From a bacterium (GTDB lineage Bacteria > Spirochaetota > UBA4802 > UBA5550): 14,826 bases of DNA. The first letter of the stretch is position 1. Each line of letters begins with the position of its first letter. The stretch covers positions 1 through 14,826 of the forward strand of contig JAAENB010001055.1 in assembly GCA_024224995.1 (NCBI GenBank), in the 5' to 3' direction. The translations under genes and the position numbers were made by a program. This document shows positions 1-6,608 of the stretch, piece after piece. The notes beneath the pieces were generated by a model. It was not told the DNA's origin. It did no database searches and saw nothing but the letters and a program-made list of their open reading frames with translations.

Positions 1-60
1 CCCTATCCCTTTGAGTCCGGGTATAACTGGTATGAAAGCTGGCCCGATCCTCAGCCGTAA
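1..60 (+). CDS. C-terminal end of an upstream protein (partial)
   Basis: Frame 1 is open from the first base and ends at TAA 58-60, giving the last 19 residues of a protein that starts before the window. The tail is rich in aromatic residues and proline (it contains YNWYESWPDPQP), which would suit an exported or surface protein but does not identify a family. The next gene begins 33 bases later with its own strong ribosome binding site and no terminator between, so the two are probably co-transcribed. The frame assignment rests only on the clean stop and spacing. Confidence 0.55.
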   Translation, partial: PYPFESGYNWYESWPDPQP

Positions 61-93
61 TTAAAGGCATATGAAAAACAAAAAGGAGGAGTT

Positions 94-1722
94 ATGAAAG
101 AACTAACAAAACAAATGATAAAAATATTAAAAAGAATATTAGTTATAAGCATGATGCTCTTTGCCTTTGCCGTTATTACGGAAACCGGTCTGGACGCGTC
201 ACGGCTGCACCAGGAGGATGGAATATATCCAAATCATAGTGTTGAATATGTTCGAACCCTTAACAGGAACGCGTCTACGGATGTAGACGCCGCTTTTTAT
301 AATCCTGCGGGTTTAGCCTTCTTATCTGAAAAAGGGCTTTATGTAATGGTCAGCAGTCAAACCTATTACGCGAAGCGGGCTCATACAATGGACTACTACG
401 CGATAAAATACGATACAAAAGATTATATGCAGACGTTTCATTCAAGAGATACCTTCAAAGGAGGACTTCCGGATGAATACTCTGCCGAACTGGTGGCGCC
501 CAGTCTTCCGGATATTAATATAGTTTATAAAGAAAAAAAATGGGCGGCCTTTTTTGATTTTTCCATTATGCAGGCCGCAACCAACATGACCTTTGATCAG
601 GGGCTGGCAATTATGGACTGGGGAAACCTGGCAACCAAAGAGACCGAACTCGCCGATACGGAAACCGATATATTCAATTCCGTACAGCGGGATGCCCAGG
701 CCGTTCGGAATGAGCTCTATCTCGGATTTACTGTGGGAGGGACATACCGTTTGTTTAAATGGCTTTCCACATCTCTGGGGGTGCGATATATTAACGCGAA
801 AGGGAATATGCTTATTACTATGAAAGATATTTCCTATACCGTAAACAGTACCCAGACCTATATGAGCGATGACCAGGAATGGAATATCGATACCGATACC
901 GCTGGTCATGGTTTTGGTTTCATAATCGGAACTCATTTTAAACCGGGTCGTGTTTTAAAACCCTTGCAGGGGCTCGACATTGGACTCAGGTATGAGTTTT
1001 ACGCGCCAATGGCATTGACAAAGACAACCAACCATTTCCAGGTTCCTTCAACATTGGAAATGAGCGGTTCTCTTGATGTTTTTAAGGACGGAACAGCCGG
1101 TCCCGGAGAAATAACCTACACAACAGGGAATGGAGTTTCCGATCTCAAAGTAACCTATCCGCAGCAGATTTCCCTGGGAGCTTCATACTATGTCCTGAAA
1201 GACTTGAAAGCTGAAGCCTCAGGAGAGATAACCTTGCGTAATCTTCGCGATCTCGACGGAAGAGAGGACGATTATAACCTGGGATACCGGGTTGGCGGCT
1301 GCCTTGAATACGCGATCATTCCGGAAATCAAAATGAGTGCCGGGTACCTGTACAATGATTTTGGCATTAAGCCGGAAAAACGAGATGAAGCCGATTCCCT
1401 TCTTACCAGCCACAGCGTTTCTTTTGGATTCGGTTTTAAGGTTAACGGCAGACTCAATGTATCTATTGGCGCCTTTTATATGTTCTATCAATCTGAAACT
1501 GTACGCACTACCGAATATACCGATGTGACCTATCCAACATATCACGCTCTTGAAAAAAGTTTTGATGAAACAAGATTTAGTGTTGGATTTGGTCTTACCT
1601 ACCGGTTCCTGGGAACAGAATCGGGATCAAAAAGCTCAGATGGAGAAATGAGTATCAAAATGAAGCTAAGCAATTCGGCCGGCTCGTCGGATACAAAAGA
1701 AAAAAATGAAAAGGAGGTGTAA
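94..1722 (+). CDS. FadL/OmpP1-like outer-membrane beta-barrel protein
   Basis: A 542-residue exported protein, probably an outer-membrane channel for hydrophobic compounds of the OmpP1/FadL/TodX family. Residues 1-35 form a signal peptide (basic start, hydrophobic stretch about 15-29). The mature N-terminus carries the family-like pattern of a short polar stretch followed by DAAFYNPAGLA (65-75), which in FadL belongs to the hatch region. The rest shows alternating aromatic/polar strands, e.g. LGFTVGGTYRLF and FSVGFGLTYRF, as in a beta-barrel. The last predicted strand ends at Phe505, and a polar 37-residue lysine/glutamate-rich tail follows; typical barrels end at that aromatic residue, so the tail is unusual. 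The start is fixed by AAGGAGGA at 83-90. It lies 33 bases after the partial gene and 4 bases before the lipoprotein gene, so it belongs to an envelope operon. Substrate unknown; fold assignment is fairly sure, transport role inferred. Confidence 0.75.
   Translation: MKELTKQMIKILKRILVISMMLFAFAVITETGLDASRLHQEDGIYPNHSVEYVRTLNRNASTDVDAAFYNPAGLAFLSEKGLYVMVSSQTYYAKRAHTMDYYAIKYDTKDYMQTFHSRDTFKGGLPDEYSAELVAPSLPDINIVYKEKKWAAFFDFSIMQAATNMTFDQGLAIMDWGNLATKETELADTETDIFNSVQRDAQAVRNELYLGFTVGGTYRLFKWLSTSLGVRYINAKGNMLITMKDISYTVNSTQTYMSDDQEWNIDTDTAGHGFGFIIGTHFKPGRVLKPLQGLDIGLRYEFYAPMALTKTTNHFQVPSTLEMSGSLDVFKDGTAGPGEITYTTGNGVSDLKVTYPQQISLGASYYVLKDLKAEASGEITLRNLRDLDGREDDYNLGYRVGGCLEYAIIPEIKMSAGYLYNDFGIKPEKRDEADSLLTSHSVSFGFGFKVNGRLNVSIGAFYMFYQSETVRTTEYTDVTYPTYHALEKSFDETRFSVGFGLTYRFLGTESGSKSSDGEMSIKMKLSNSAGSSDTKEKNEKEV
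1711..1719 (+). promoter_or_regulatory. Ribosome binding site inside the end of the barrel gene
   Basis: AAGGAGGTG is a near-perfect Shine-Dalgarno sequence made from the last three codons before the TAA at 1720-1722. The downstream ATG at 1727 lies 7 bases after this site, while the in-frame ATG at 1706 lies upstream of it and cannot be served by it. This decides the start of the next gene and implies translational coupling. Confidence 0.85.
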
Positions 1723-1726
1723 GAGA

Positions 1727-4150
1727 ATGAAAAATATAACAGGCAAAAAGTTTAACGGTTTTATTCTCTTTCTCTGTGGTTTACTCTTGTTCGGGTGTGG
1801 AAGTGACAGCACCAGCAGTGATGCTCCCCTGGGACCGGAGCCCACTGCTCCGTTAAACCTCACCGCTGCCGACGGCACTAATGACGACAGGGTTCTTCTT
1901 TCCTGGGATGCAGTAGAGGGAGCGTTGTATTATAAAGTTTATAAGGCAACAGCCGACCCTATAAGCGATTACTACCCGGTACGAACCAGTAAAGGGGAGA
2001 TTATAGAAGTTGCTGAAAATTCATATGAAGATACTACAATGAGTCTTAACAGGCACTATTTATATAAAGTAGCAGCCGTTAATGAAGTTGGAGAAAGCGA
2101 GTTAAGTGACGCTGATGAAGGCTGGTCTCAAGCCCAGGCACCGGGCGCCCCGGCCAACCTCCTGGCTTCGGATGATGGCTCTGAAAGCGTAACAGTAAGC
2201 TGGGACGCAGCGGATGGAGCGTTGAGTTACCGGGTATACCGGTCAGATGCTATTGACGGAGCGTATTCTCTTATTGCGGACCCGGTATCGGGAATAACGT
2301 ATGAAGATAGTACTGTTACTGTTGAGCAGACTTATTATTATAAAGTAATGGCGGTTAACGATGGCGGGGAAAGCGGTTTTAGTAATGTTGATGACGGATA
2401 CGCTTACCCGCTGCCTCCGGGAATTCCCTCAAGTCTCCTTGCGAGTGACGGAACCTATGGGAACAAGGTTGTTATAAGCTGGAACGCCGCGGCTTCAGCC
2501 GCATCCTATACCGTATACCGATCCGATTCTGTTGATGGGATATACACCCTTCTGGCAGGAGATGTTGCCGAAACACGGTATGAAGATTTTTCCGTAGATG
2601 TGGAAACTACCTATGTGCCGTATTATTATAAGGTTTCTTCAGTGAACTCCGGAGGAGAGAGTGAGCTCAGCGCCCCTGATGAAGGGTATGCCCTTGAGGG
2701 CGAGCCGGAACCGCCTGCGGCGCCGGAAAATGCAGCAGCATCCGACGGCAGCCAGGATACGGTTTCAATTACCTGGAGCAGTGTGGCAGATGCCGATTCC
2801 TATAAAGTATACCGGGCCGGTTCTGTTAACGGAACCTATGCGGAGATAGCGGCTCTTTCTGAGACAACATATGTCGATAGCACTGTTGAACCGGACGTTC
2901 ATTATTTTTACGCGGTAACCGCGATAAAAGGAGCTGAAGAAAGCGCCTACAGTACTTCTGATGAAGGATACGCGGTTCCGGAAGTTCCCCCGGTAGTAAC
3001 AAACGTATTGGCAAGTGACGGAACATTCGGGAACAAAGTCGCTCTTTCCTGGGATGCGGCCGTCAGGGCAGTTACTTATAAAATATACCGGGCCGATGCA
3101 ATAGACGGGGCATATACGGAAACCGGTACAAGCGCTGGTACGGCATATGATGATGCAGCCGCCACAGCCGGTTCTGTTTATTATTATAAAGTGGCAGCCG
3201 TAAACGGAGGAGGCGAAAGCGCGTTAAGTGATGCCGATAGCGGGTTTGCCCAGGCCGGAACCCTGGAAGCTCCAGCCAATGTACTGGCAAGTGAAGATGT
3301 TATCGGCAGTATAACGGTCTCCTGGGATACTGTGATTGATGCCGATTCCTATAATATATACAGGACCGATGTGTTAAATGGAACATACGCGGTAGTGGCC
3401 ACCGGAATTGCCGATCTGTTTTATAATGACTCCGATATTGATGTGAGTTATATTTATTATTATAAAGTTTCGGCGCTTAATGGCGATGGAGAAGGGGCTC
3501 TCAGTTCATCCGATGAAGGGTATGGACTGCCCGAGCCGCCGCCGGTAGTGGCAAGTCTCTCGGCAACAGACGGGAATTATTTCGACAGGGTCGCCATTAC
3601 CTGGTCACCTGCGGACCGTGCCGATTCCTATACGGTTTACCGTGCCGACACCGTTGATGGAACCTATGCCGAGTTAGCGGCAGGAGTAACAGCGGTATCG
3701 TATAATGATTCCACGGCAACAGTAGCCCAGCACTATTTTTATAAGGTAACTGCTGCTAATGAAGGCGGGGAAAGTGATCTTGCCGGAACCACTGCTGATG
3801 AAGGATGGTCTTCAGTGGAGCCCTGTACTCCTCCGGGAATACCGGCAAACCTTGCTTCTACAAGCAGCAGTTCCGAAGCCAGCATTGTTATTGGTTGGGA
3901 CGCGGTTTCCGGCAGCGGTATTACCTATAATATATACCGGTCCGGAACATCAGGTGGAACCTATAGCCAGGTTGACAACAATGTATCCGCAACAAGCTAT
4001 ACTGATAGTAATGTCAGTGTGGACAGTTTTTATTATAAAGTGACTGCGGTTGAAGCGGAATGCGAAAGTGATCAGAGCTCTTCAGCAGGGTTTACCTGCC
4101 ACGAAGAAGACGTTGGTTGTGATAAAGTTATTTTTTGTGAGCCGAACTAA
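1727..4150 (+). CDS. Lipoprotein with eight fibronectin type III domains
   Basis: An 807-residue secreted lipoprotein. The signal peptide ends in the lipobox LFGC with Cys24 as lipidation site. After a short serine-rich linker come eight tandem fibronectin type III domains of about 88-95 residues: roughly 41-135, 139-226, 230-322, 329-416, 420-508, 513-600, 604-696 and 702-790. Each shows the same landmarks: an early SW or TW tryptophan, an SYxVYR-like strand, a YYYKV strand, and a final GGES...DEGY. There is no enzymatic domain; the family usually serves adhesion, spacing or scaffolding, and that is inferred here. Domain 8 and the tail hold all five mature cysteines beyond the anchor (700, 779, 791, 798, 804), so the end of the rod may be disulfide-locked. 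Coupled to the barrel gene upstream, with a hairpin downstream. It might act with that barrel on the surface, but this is only context. Confidence 0.85.
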   Translation: MKNITGKKFNGFILFLCGLLLFGCGSDSTSSDAPLGPEPTAPLNLTAADGTNDDRVLLSWDAVEGALYYKVYKATADPISDYYPVRTSKGEIIEVAENSYEDTTMSLNRHYLYKVAAVNEVGESELSDADEGWSQAQAPGAPANLLASDDGSESVTVSWDAADGALSYRVYRSDAIDGAYSLIADPVSGITYEDSTVTVEQTYYYKVMAVNDGGESGFSNVDDGYAYPLPPGIPSSLLASDGTYGNKVVISWNAAASAASYTVYRSDSVDGIYTLLAGDVAETRYEDFSVDVETTYVPYYYKVSSVNSGGESELSAPDEGYALEGEPEPPAAPENAAASDGSQDTVSITWSSVADADSYKVYRAGSVNGTYAEIAALSETTYVDSTVEPDVHYFYAVTAIKGAEESAYSTSDEGYAVPEVPPVVTNVLASDGTFGNKVALSWDAAVRAVTYKIYRADAIDGAYTETGTSAGTAYDDAAATAGSVYYYKVAAVNGGGESALSDADSGFAQAGTLEAPANVLASEDVIGSITVSWDTVIDADSYNIYRTDVLNGTYAVVATGIADLFYNDSDIDVSYIYYYKVSALNGDGEGALSSSDEGYGLPEPPPVVASLSATDGNYFDRVAITWSPADRADSYTVYRADTVDGTYAELAAGVTAVSYNDSTATVAQHYFYKVTAANEGGESDLAGTTADEGWSSVEPCTPPGIPANLASTSSSSEASIVIGWDAVSGSGITYNIYRSGTSGGTYSQVDNNVSATSYTDSNVSVDSFYYKVTAVEAECESDQSSSAGFTCHEEDVGCDKVIFCEPN

Positions 4151-4158
4151 AATTCTCC

Positions 4159-4200
4159 GGAGCGCTCCGGGCGGAAAACAGCTGCTGCCCGAAGCGCTCC
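4159..4200 (+). terminator. Hairpin after the envelope operon, probable terminator
   Basis: Eight bases after the TAA at 4148-4150, GGAGCGCT (4159-4166) pairs perfectly with AGCGCTCC (4193-4200). After one C/A mismatch, CGGGC (4168-4172) pairs with GCCCG (4187-4191), leaving a 14-base loop. The following bases are pyrimidine-rich (TCACTTCTCTTT) rather than a clean T-run, so it may be a weak terminator or a 3'-end stabilising structure. Confidence 0.6.
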
Positions 4201-4315
4201 TCACTTCTCTTTAATAATTTAAATATACAGGTCTTTTTGCAATAGGCCTGTTATGCTGTAGCGATATTATATGAAAATTAACATAGTAAAAAAGAGTGTT
4301 AAATTACTTTTTTTC

Positions 4316-4343
4316 TTGACAGAGCAAAATCTGGTGCTATTAT
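4316..4343 (+). promoter_or_regulatory. Sigma-70-type promoter of the cold-shock gene
   Basis: TTGACA (4316-4321) matches the -35 consensus exactly and is followed after 16 bases by TATTAT (4338-4343), five of six matches to the -10 box. Transcription would start near 4350. The stretch 4201-4315 before it is AT-rich and holds only a weak hairpin (4228-4250). The nearest gene downstream on this strand is the cold-shock gene. Confidence 0.7.
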
Positions 4344-4349
4344 GGCTGT

Positions 4350-4519
4350 AACTAAGATGTAAAGGTTTTATGCATCACTGATATAGTTTCAAAAAATTAA
4401 CTCCGAATTTCTTTCCTCGTATATTAATTCAGGCAAAAGATAGGGCTTATCATTTAATGATACTATATTCAACAGCATAGTATCATTGTATCATAGAATT
4501 TTTTATTAAGGAGTAGACC
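4350..4519 (+). promoter_or_regulatory. Long structured 5' leader of the cold-shock mRNA
   Basis: The distance from the predicted transcription start to the ATG at 4520 is about 170 nt, close to the long leaders that make cspA-type mRNAs respond to temperature in E. coli. The leader contains a perfect 11-bp stem, AATGATACTAT (4456-4466) with ATAGTATCATT (4477-4487), closing a 10-base loop. A second copy of GTATCAT follows at 4488-4494, so ATGATAC (4457-4463) has two possible partners and the distal pairing would reshape the region nearer the ribosome binding site AAGGAG (4508-4513). Regulation by cold is inferred from gene family and leader length; no E. coli-type cold-box sequence was recognised. 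Confidence 0.5.
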
Positions 4520-4720
4520 ATGGAACAAGGTACCGTTAAATGGTTCAACGAGAGCAAAGGATATGGATTTATCCAAAAAGAAAGCGGCGGTGACATCTTT
4601 GTACATCACTCAGGCATTATAAGCGACGGCTTTAAAACTCTTAACGAGGGTGCGCGAGTAGAATTCGAAGTTGAAAAAACACAAAAGGGCCCTCGTGCTA
4701 TTTCAGTTAAAGTTCTGTAA
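4520..4720 (+). CDS. csp: Cold-shock domain protein (CspA family)
   Basis: A 66-residue single cold-shock domain, the full and usual length of the family. It begins [15 protein letters not shown], with RNP1 at KGYGFI (13-18) and RNP2 at DIFVHH (25-30), the aromatic nucleic-acid-binding surfaces. The end ([14 protein letters not shown]) matches the last two strands of the OB fold. Family members bind single-stranded RNA and DNA and melt mRNA secondary structure, in cold-adapted or constitutive forms; which form this is cannot be read from the protein. The ATG is preceded by AAGGAG with a 6-base gap, and the gene has its own promoter, long leader and terminator, so it is probably transcribed mainly alone. 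Confidence 0.97.
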   Translation: MEQGTVKWFNESKGYGFIQKESGGDIFVHHSGIISDGFKTLNEGARVEFEVEKTQKGPRAISVKVL

Positions 4721-4742
4721 AAATAGCATCAGCCCTGGTAAC

Positions 4743-4774
4743 CCCCGGCCATAAAATATAAAGAAAGGTCGGGG
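4743..4774 (+). other. 3'-UTR hairpin after the cold-shock gene
   Basis: CCCCGGCC (4743-4750) pairs with GGTCGGGG (4767-4774) over 8 bp including one G-U pair, around an A-rich 16-base loop. No T-run follows, so by itself it is not a standard terminator; it may protect the mRNA 3' end or act together with the terminator 25 bases downstream. Confidence 0.5.
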
Positions 4775-4798
4775 AATTCGACAGGTTTACTATAGCCG

Positions 4799-4830
4799 CC
4801 GGGTTAACAATGATTGCCCGGTATTTTTTT
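4799..4830 (+). terminator. Intrinsic terminator of the cold-shock gene
   Basis: CCGGG (4799-4803) pairs with CCCGG (4817-4821) and is followed at once by TA and seven Ts (4822-4830). The stem is short, so some transcription may read through into the small gene beginning at 4883, for which no separate promoter was seen. Confidence 0.7.
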
Positions 4831-4871
4831 ATCCTGCTGCTCCACAATAAGAGCAGGTATCTTAGAAGCGG

Positions 4872-4885
4872 AAGGAAAAATTTTG
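4872..4885 (+). promoter_or_regulatory. Ribosome binding site that sets a TTG start
   Basis: AAGGA at 4872-4876 lies 6 bases before TTG 4883-4885. The same frame is open upstream to a TTG at 4814, but that codon sits inside the terminator hairpin with no ribosome binding site. The site therefore points to initiation at 4883, directly before the lysine-rich coding stretch. Confidence 0.65.
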
Positions 4886-5074
4886 TCAAAAAAACGAAAG
4901 AATCCATATGAAAGCGCTAAGCGCCAAAAAGAACTTGAACGTAAAAGAAAAAAAGAACAGAAAAAAATGAATAAAATAAATAAAACTTCAGACTCCGATG
5001 AGATGGGTCAGGAAGAAGCAACCGACAACCTGGAAGCGGCAGAAACGGAAACCAATACTGAAGTTGAGATTTAA
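4883..5074 (+). CDS. Small charge-segregated protein, TTG start
   Basis: A predicted 63-residue cytoplasmic protein with no signal peptide. Residues 2-36 are strongly basic (SKKRKNPYESAKRQKELERK and onward) and probably helical; residues 38-63 are acidic (DSDEMGQEEA...EAAETETNTEVEI) and probably disordered. Basic short proteins beginning with a KKxxNPYE...KRQ pattern occur in various bacteria, and nucleic acid binding by the basic half is plausible, but I do not recognise a characterised family and assign no function. It follows the cold-shock terminator by 52 bases and precedes the next gene by 14, so it is probably co-transcribed with that gene and partly with csp by read-through. The low-complexity composition makes it the least certain CDS in this block, but the ribosome binding site, spacing and clean stop support it. 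Confidence 0.65.
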   Translation: MSKKRKNPYESAKRQKELERKRKKEQKKMNKINKTSDSDEMGQEEATDNLEAAETETNTEVEI

Positions 5075-5088
5075 ACCCGGAGCATACA

Positions 5089-5628
5089 ATGGAACAAGCA
5101 TTTATGGATTATCTTCAGGATAATTCACTGGAAAAATTTATGACCTTGCGCGAGAGTGTCGCTTCTTCTGACAGCTATTCTCCTTATGTTGATTACCAGG
5201 AAAAACTATTTGGGTTTTTGGAAAATGAACAGTATGAAGACGCGAATGAATATCTCACCTCACTCATGTTCTGCCTGTTTTTAAATCCCAATGTACACCG
5301 TTTAGCCGCTTTTATTCACGACAGGCTTGGAGATGAGAATGCGTCCCAGGATGAACTGTTCATTGGCATGACGCTTCTAAAAGGGATTTTATTAACCGGT
5401 GACGGCAGCGAGAAAAAACCCTTTCTTGTTTTATATACCTATGATGAGTATGACATCCTTGAACATTTTGAAAAAGAATTTGAAGAGCAAACACTTAACC
5501 GCGTTGGAGACAAAGTATATGATCTGGTTAAATGTAAAGACGGTACCGAGCTCTGGTTTGATATTACTATTCCTCACGTGAAATTAACTGAAATGCTTAA
5601 GCCCGATGAGTCCGCGCTGCAGGAATAG
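5089..5628 (+). CDS. Hypothetical protein, C-terminal half DUF4919-like
   Basis: A 179-residue protein without signal peptide or membrane segment, so probably cytoplasmic. Residues 1-100 are helical, with a TPR-like look: YSPYVDYQEKLFGFLENEQYEDANEYLTSL then a LNPNVHRLAA helix. Residues 103-165 read TGDGSEKKPFLVLYTYDEYDIL...YDLVKCKDGTELWFDITIPH. This resembles the end of DUF4919-type proteins, in which a 'GDG...AF.V....EEY.IL' segment precedes a 'YD......G..IYFDI..P' segment. The match is from memory of the family pattern and is tentative; the function of that family is unknown to me. Start: GGAG (5079-5082) lies 6 bases before the ATG. It sits 14 bases after the small charged-protein gene, suggesting one transcript, and its last codons form part of a terminator. 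Confidence 0.75.
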   Translation: MEQAFMDYLQDNSLEKFMTLRESVASSDSYSPYVDYQEKLFGFLENEQYEDANEYLTSLMFCLFLNPNVHRLAAFIHDRLGDENASQDELFIGMTLLKGILLTGDGSEKKPFLVLYTYDEYDILEHFEKEFEEQTLNRVGDKVYDLVKCKDGTELWFDITIPHVKLTEMLKPDESALQE

Positions 5629-5650
5629 GACCGGGCTTATTTATTTTTTA
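5599..5650 (+). terminator. Intrinsic terminator overlapping the end of the DUF4919-like gene
   Basis: AAGCCCG (5599-5605) pairs perfectly with CGGGCTT (5632-5638), and GTCC (5610-5613) with GGAC (5628-5631) extends the stem inside a small bulge. TTATTTATTTTTTA (5637-5650) follows. The left arm and the stop codon TAG (5626-5628) lie inside the coding region, so a translating ribosome would cover half the hairpin. Confidence 0.75.
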
Positions 5651-5766
5651 TTCCGGGAAAAATTCCACTCTTTGTCAATAAAAAAATTGTGACGATATCC
5701 GCTAATTTGACGCTTATATATATATGACAAATTAATACTACAGAACAGTTCAAAACAGGGGGCCAT

Positions 5767-6327
5767 ATGTCAGATTTAGTAATATCCGGGTTAACTATTG
5801 AACGGTACGCGAAATATTTCACTGAAGCGAATATACTCCGGCAAAAATGGGAGCTAAGTAAAGGGACTCTTGATATCGAAAATGATATGCTTGTGATTTT
5901 GGAAAATTACGGCCAGGATGTCGCGGTATACACGGAAGATGGGGAGATCAATTATCACGCCTGTGGTATGATCTGTGAATGGCAGGAAATAATTAACAAC
6001 GATCCAAAAATGTTGATTAAATTCAGCCAATTATCAGCTGAAATTATGTCGCAGCCCATGTATGGAAACGCTGAAGAGAGCGCGGGGCTTTTTTTTGAAG
6101 GAATTAACCTCGACATGTACGCCCAAATATGCGCGAAAATGCAGGGAGTGGAAGAAAATGCTCTTCCGGGCTTTTTATCCGGATTTTGTATTTATGGAAT
6201 AGAGCACTGGAAAACGATCCGGGAGTCCTTTAACTCTGCCATGGAAGCAGATACCTCAATGCAGCTGATGACCCGTTTTAGGCGGCTTTTCGTGAAATAT
6301 TACCCGTCTCATATTGAGACCCACTAA
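5767..6327 (+). CDS. Hypothetical protein with an internally duplicated motif
   Basis: A 186-residue protein with no signal peptide and no membrane helix, probably cytoplasmic and helical. The same motif occurs twice: SGLTIERYAKY (7-17) and EGINLDMYAQI (111-121), i.e. G-[LI]-[TN]-[IL]-[ED]-x-x-YA. Each is followed at a similar place by a tryptophan helix: CGMICEWQEIINND (66-79) and CIYGIEHWKTIRESFN (141-156). It thus looks like two diverged copies of a domain of about 90 residues. A comparable 'GxTLExYA ... W' layout occurs in DUF6620-type hypothetical proteins as I remember them; I cannot confirm membership. Start: AGGGGG (5757-5762) lies 4 bases before the ATG. It is flanked by a terminator upstream and 470 gene-free bases downstream, so it is probably monocistronic. 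A TTGACG at 5707-5712 is a possible -35, but no well-spaced -10 was found. Function unknown. Confidence 0.8.
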   Translation: MSDLVISGLTIERYAKYFTEANILRQKWELSKGTLDIENDMLVILENYGQDVAVYTEDGEINYHACGMICEWQEIINNDPKMLIKFSQLSAEIMSQPMYGNAEESAGLFFEGINLDMYAQICAKMQGVEENALPGFLSGFCIYGIEHWKTIRESFNSAMEADTSMQLMTRFRRLFVKYYPSHIETH

Positions 6328-6469
6328 AAGGAAAAGGCCGCCCCCTTTTACGTGAGGCACCATCTGGTTCTCCTTCATTCTGGACAATGAAATCTTTTTC
6401 AGAGTAATGCCGGATAAAGATGCAGGCGAGGTTCCCCTGTATCTTAATTTTTATTCTGAATAATTTTAC
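6328..6469. other. Gene-free stretch with two weak hairpins
   Basis: No convincing coding region on either strand. AAAAGG (6332-6337) with CCTTTT (6344-6349) and TTCATT (6374-6379) with AATGAA (6386-6391, followed by ATCTTTTTC) are weak candidates for the terminator of the gene ending at 6327. A minus-strand frame across 6278-6481 has no ribosome binding site and overlaps that gene, so I treat it as spurious. Confidence 0.4.
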
Positions 6470-6506
6470 TGTCAGAAACATGTGTCTCAGTGTCAGTTTC
6501 TGACAC
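6470..6506. promoter_or_regulatory. TGTCAG/CTGACA dyad cluster, possible activator site
   Basis: GTGTCAG (6490-6496) and CTGACAC (6500-6506) form a perfect 17-bp palindrome around TTT. A further TGTCAG begins at 6470, exactly 21 bases (two helical turns) before the TGTCAG at 6491, and TGTCAGAAAC (6470-6479) can also pair perfectly with GTTTCTGACA (6496-6505). The cluster lies about 170-205 bases upstream of the predicted sigma-54 transcription start near 6676, a usual distance for enhancer-binding activators. It could instead be an intergenic palindromic repeat or the hairpin of a 3' end. Confidence 0.4.
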
Positions 6507-6608
6507 CTGCTTATAAAAGACTTACCTCTTTCTGCTTTAACTGCTTAATTTTATACTAAAAACCACTTATTCTACCCCTTTTTCCGAGAAAATTAACCAA
6601 TTATTATA

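Noticed and set aside
442..936. Minus-strand frame of 164 codons inside the barrel gene
   Set aside because: It lies entirely antisense to a clear outer-membrane protein gene, shows no domain or ribosome binding site, and is a shadow of that gene.
1706..1726. ATG at 1706 as start of the fibronectin-domain lipoprotein
   Set aside because: It lies before the ribosome binding site AAGGAGGTG (1711-1719) and would add charged residues before the signal peptide; ATG 1727 fits both.
1859..4096. Tandem DNA repeats that might suggest a CRISPR or satellite
   Set aside because: The periodicity of about 270-290 bases is coding and reflects the eight fibronectin domains, with no identical repeats or spacers.
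4271..4351. Small plus-strand ORF of 26 codons before the cold-shock gene
   Set aside because: The peptide (MKINIVKKSVKLLFFL...) looks membrane-like, but there is no ribosome binding site and the frame runs across the -35 and -10 boxes of the csp promoter.
4814..4882. Upstream TTG extension of the small charged protein
   Set aside because: The TTG lies in the terminator hairpin, has no ribosome binding site, and the added residues are unlike the conserved-looking lysine-rich start.
5707..5738. Sigma-70 promoter for the gene at 5767
   Set aside because: TTGACG (5707-5712) is a fair -35, but the only -10-like sequences lie 19-20 bases or about 10 bases away, outside the usual spacing.
6278..6481. 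Minus-strand frame of 67 codons after the gene ending at 6327
   Set aside because: No ribosome binding site, 50-base overlap with the convergent gene, and no recognisable protein pattern.
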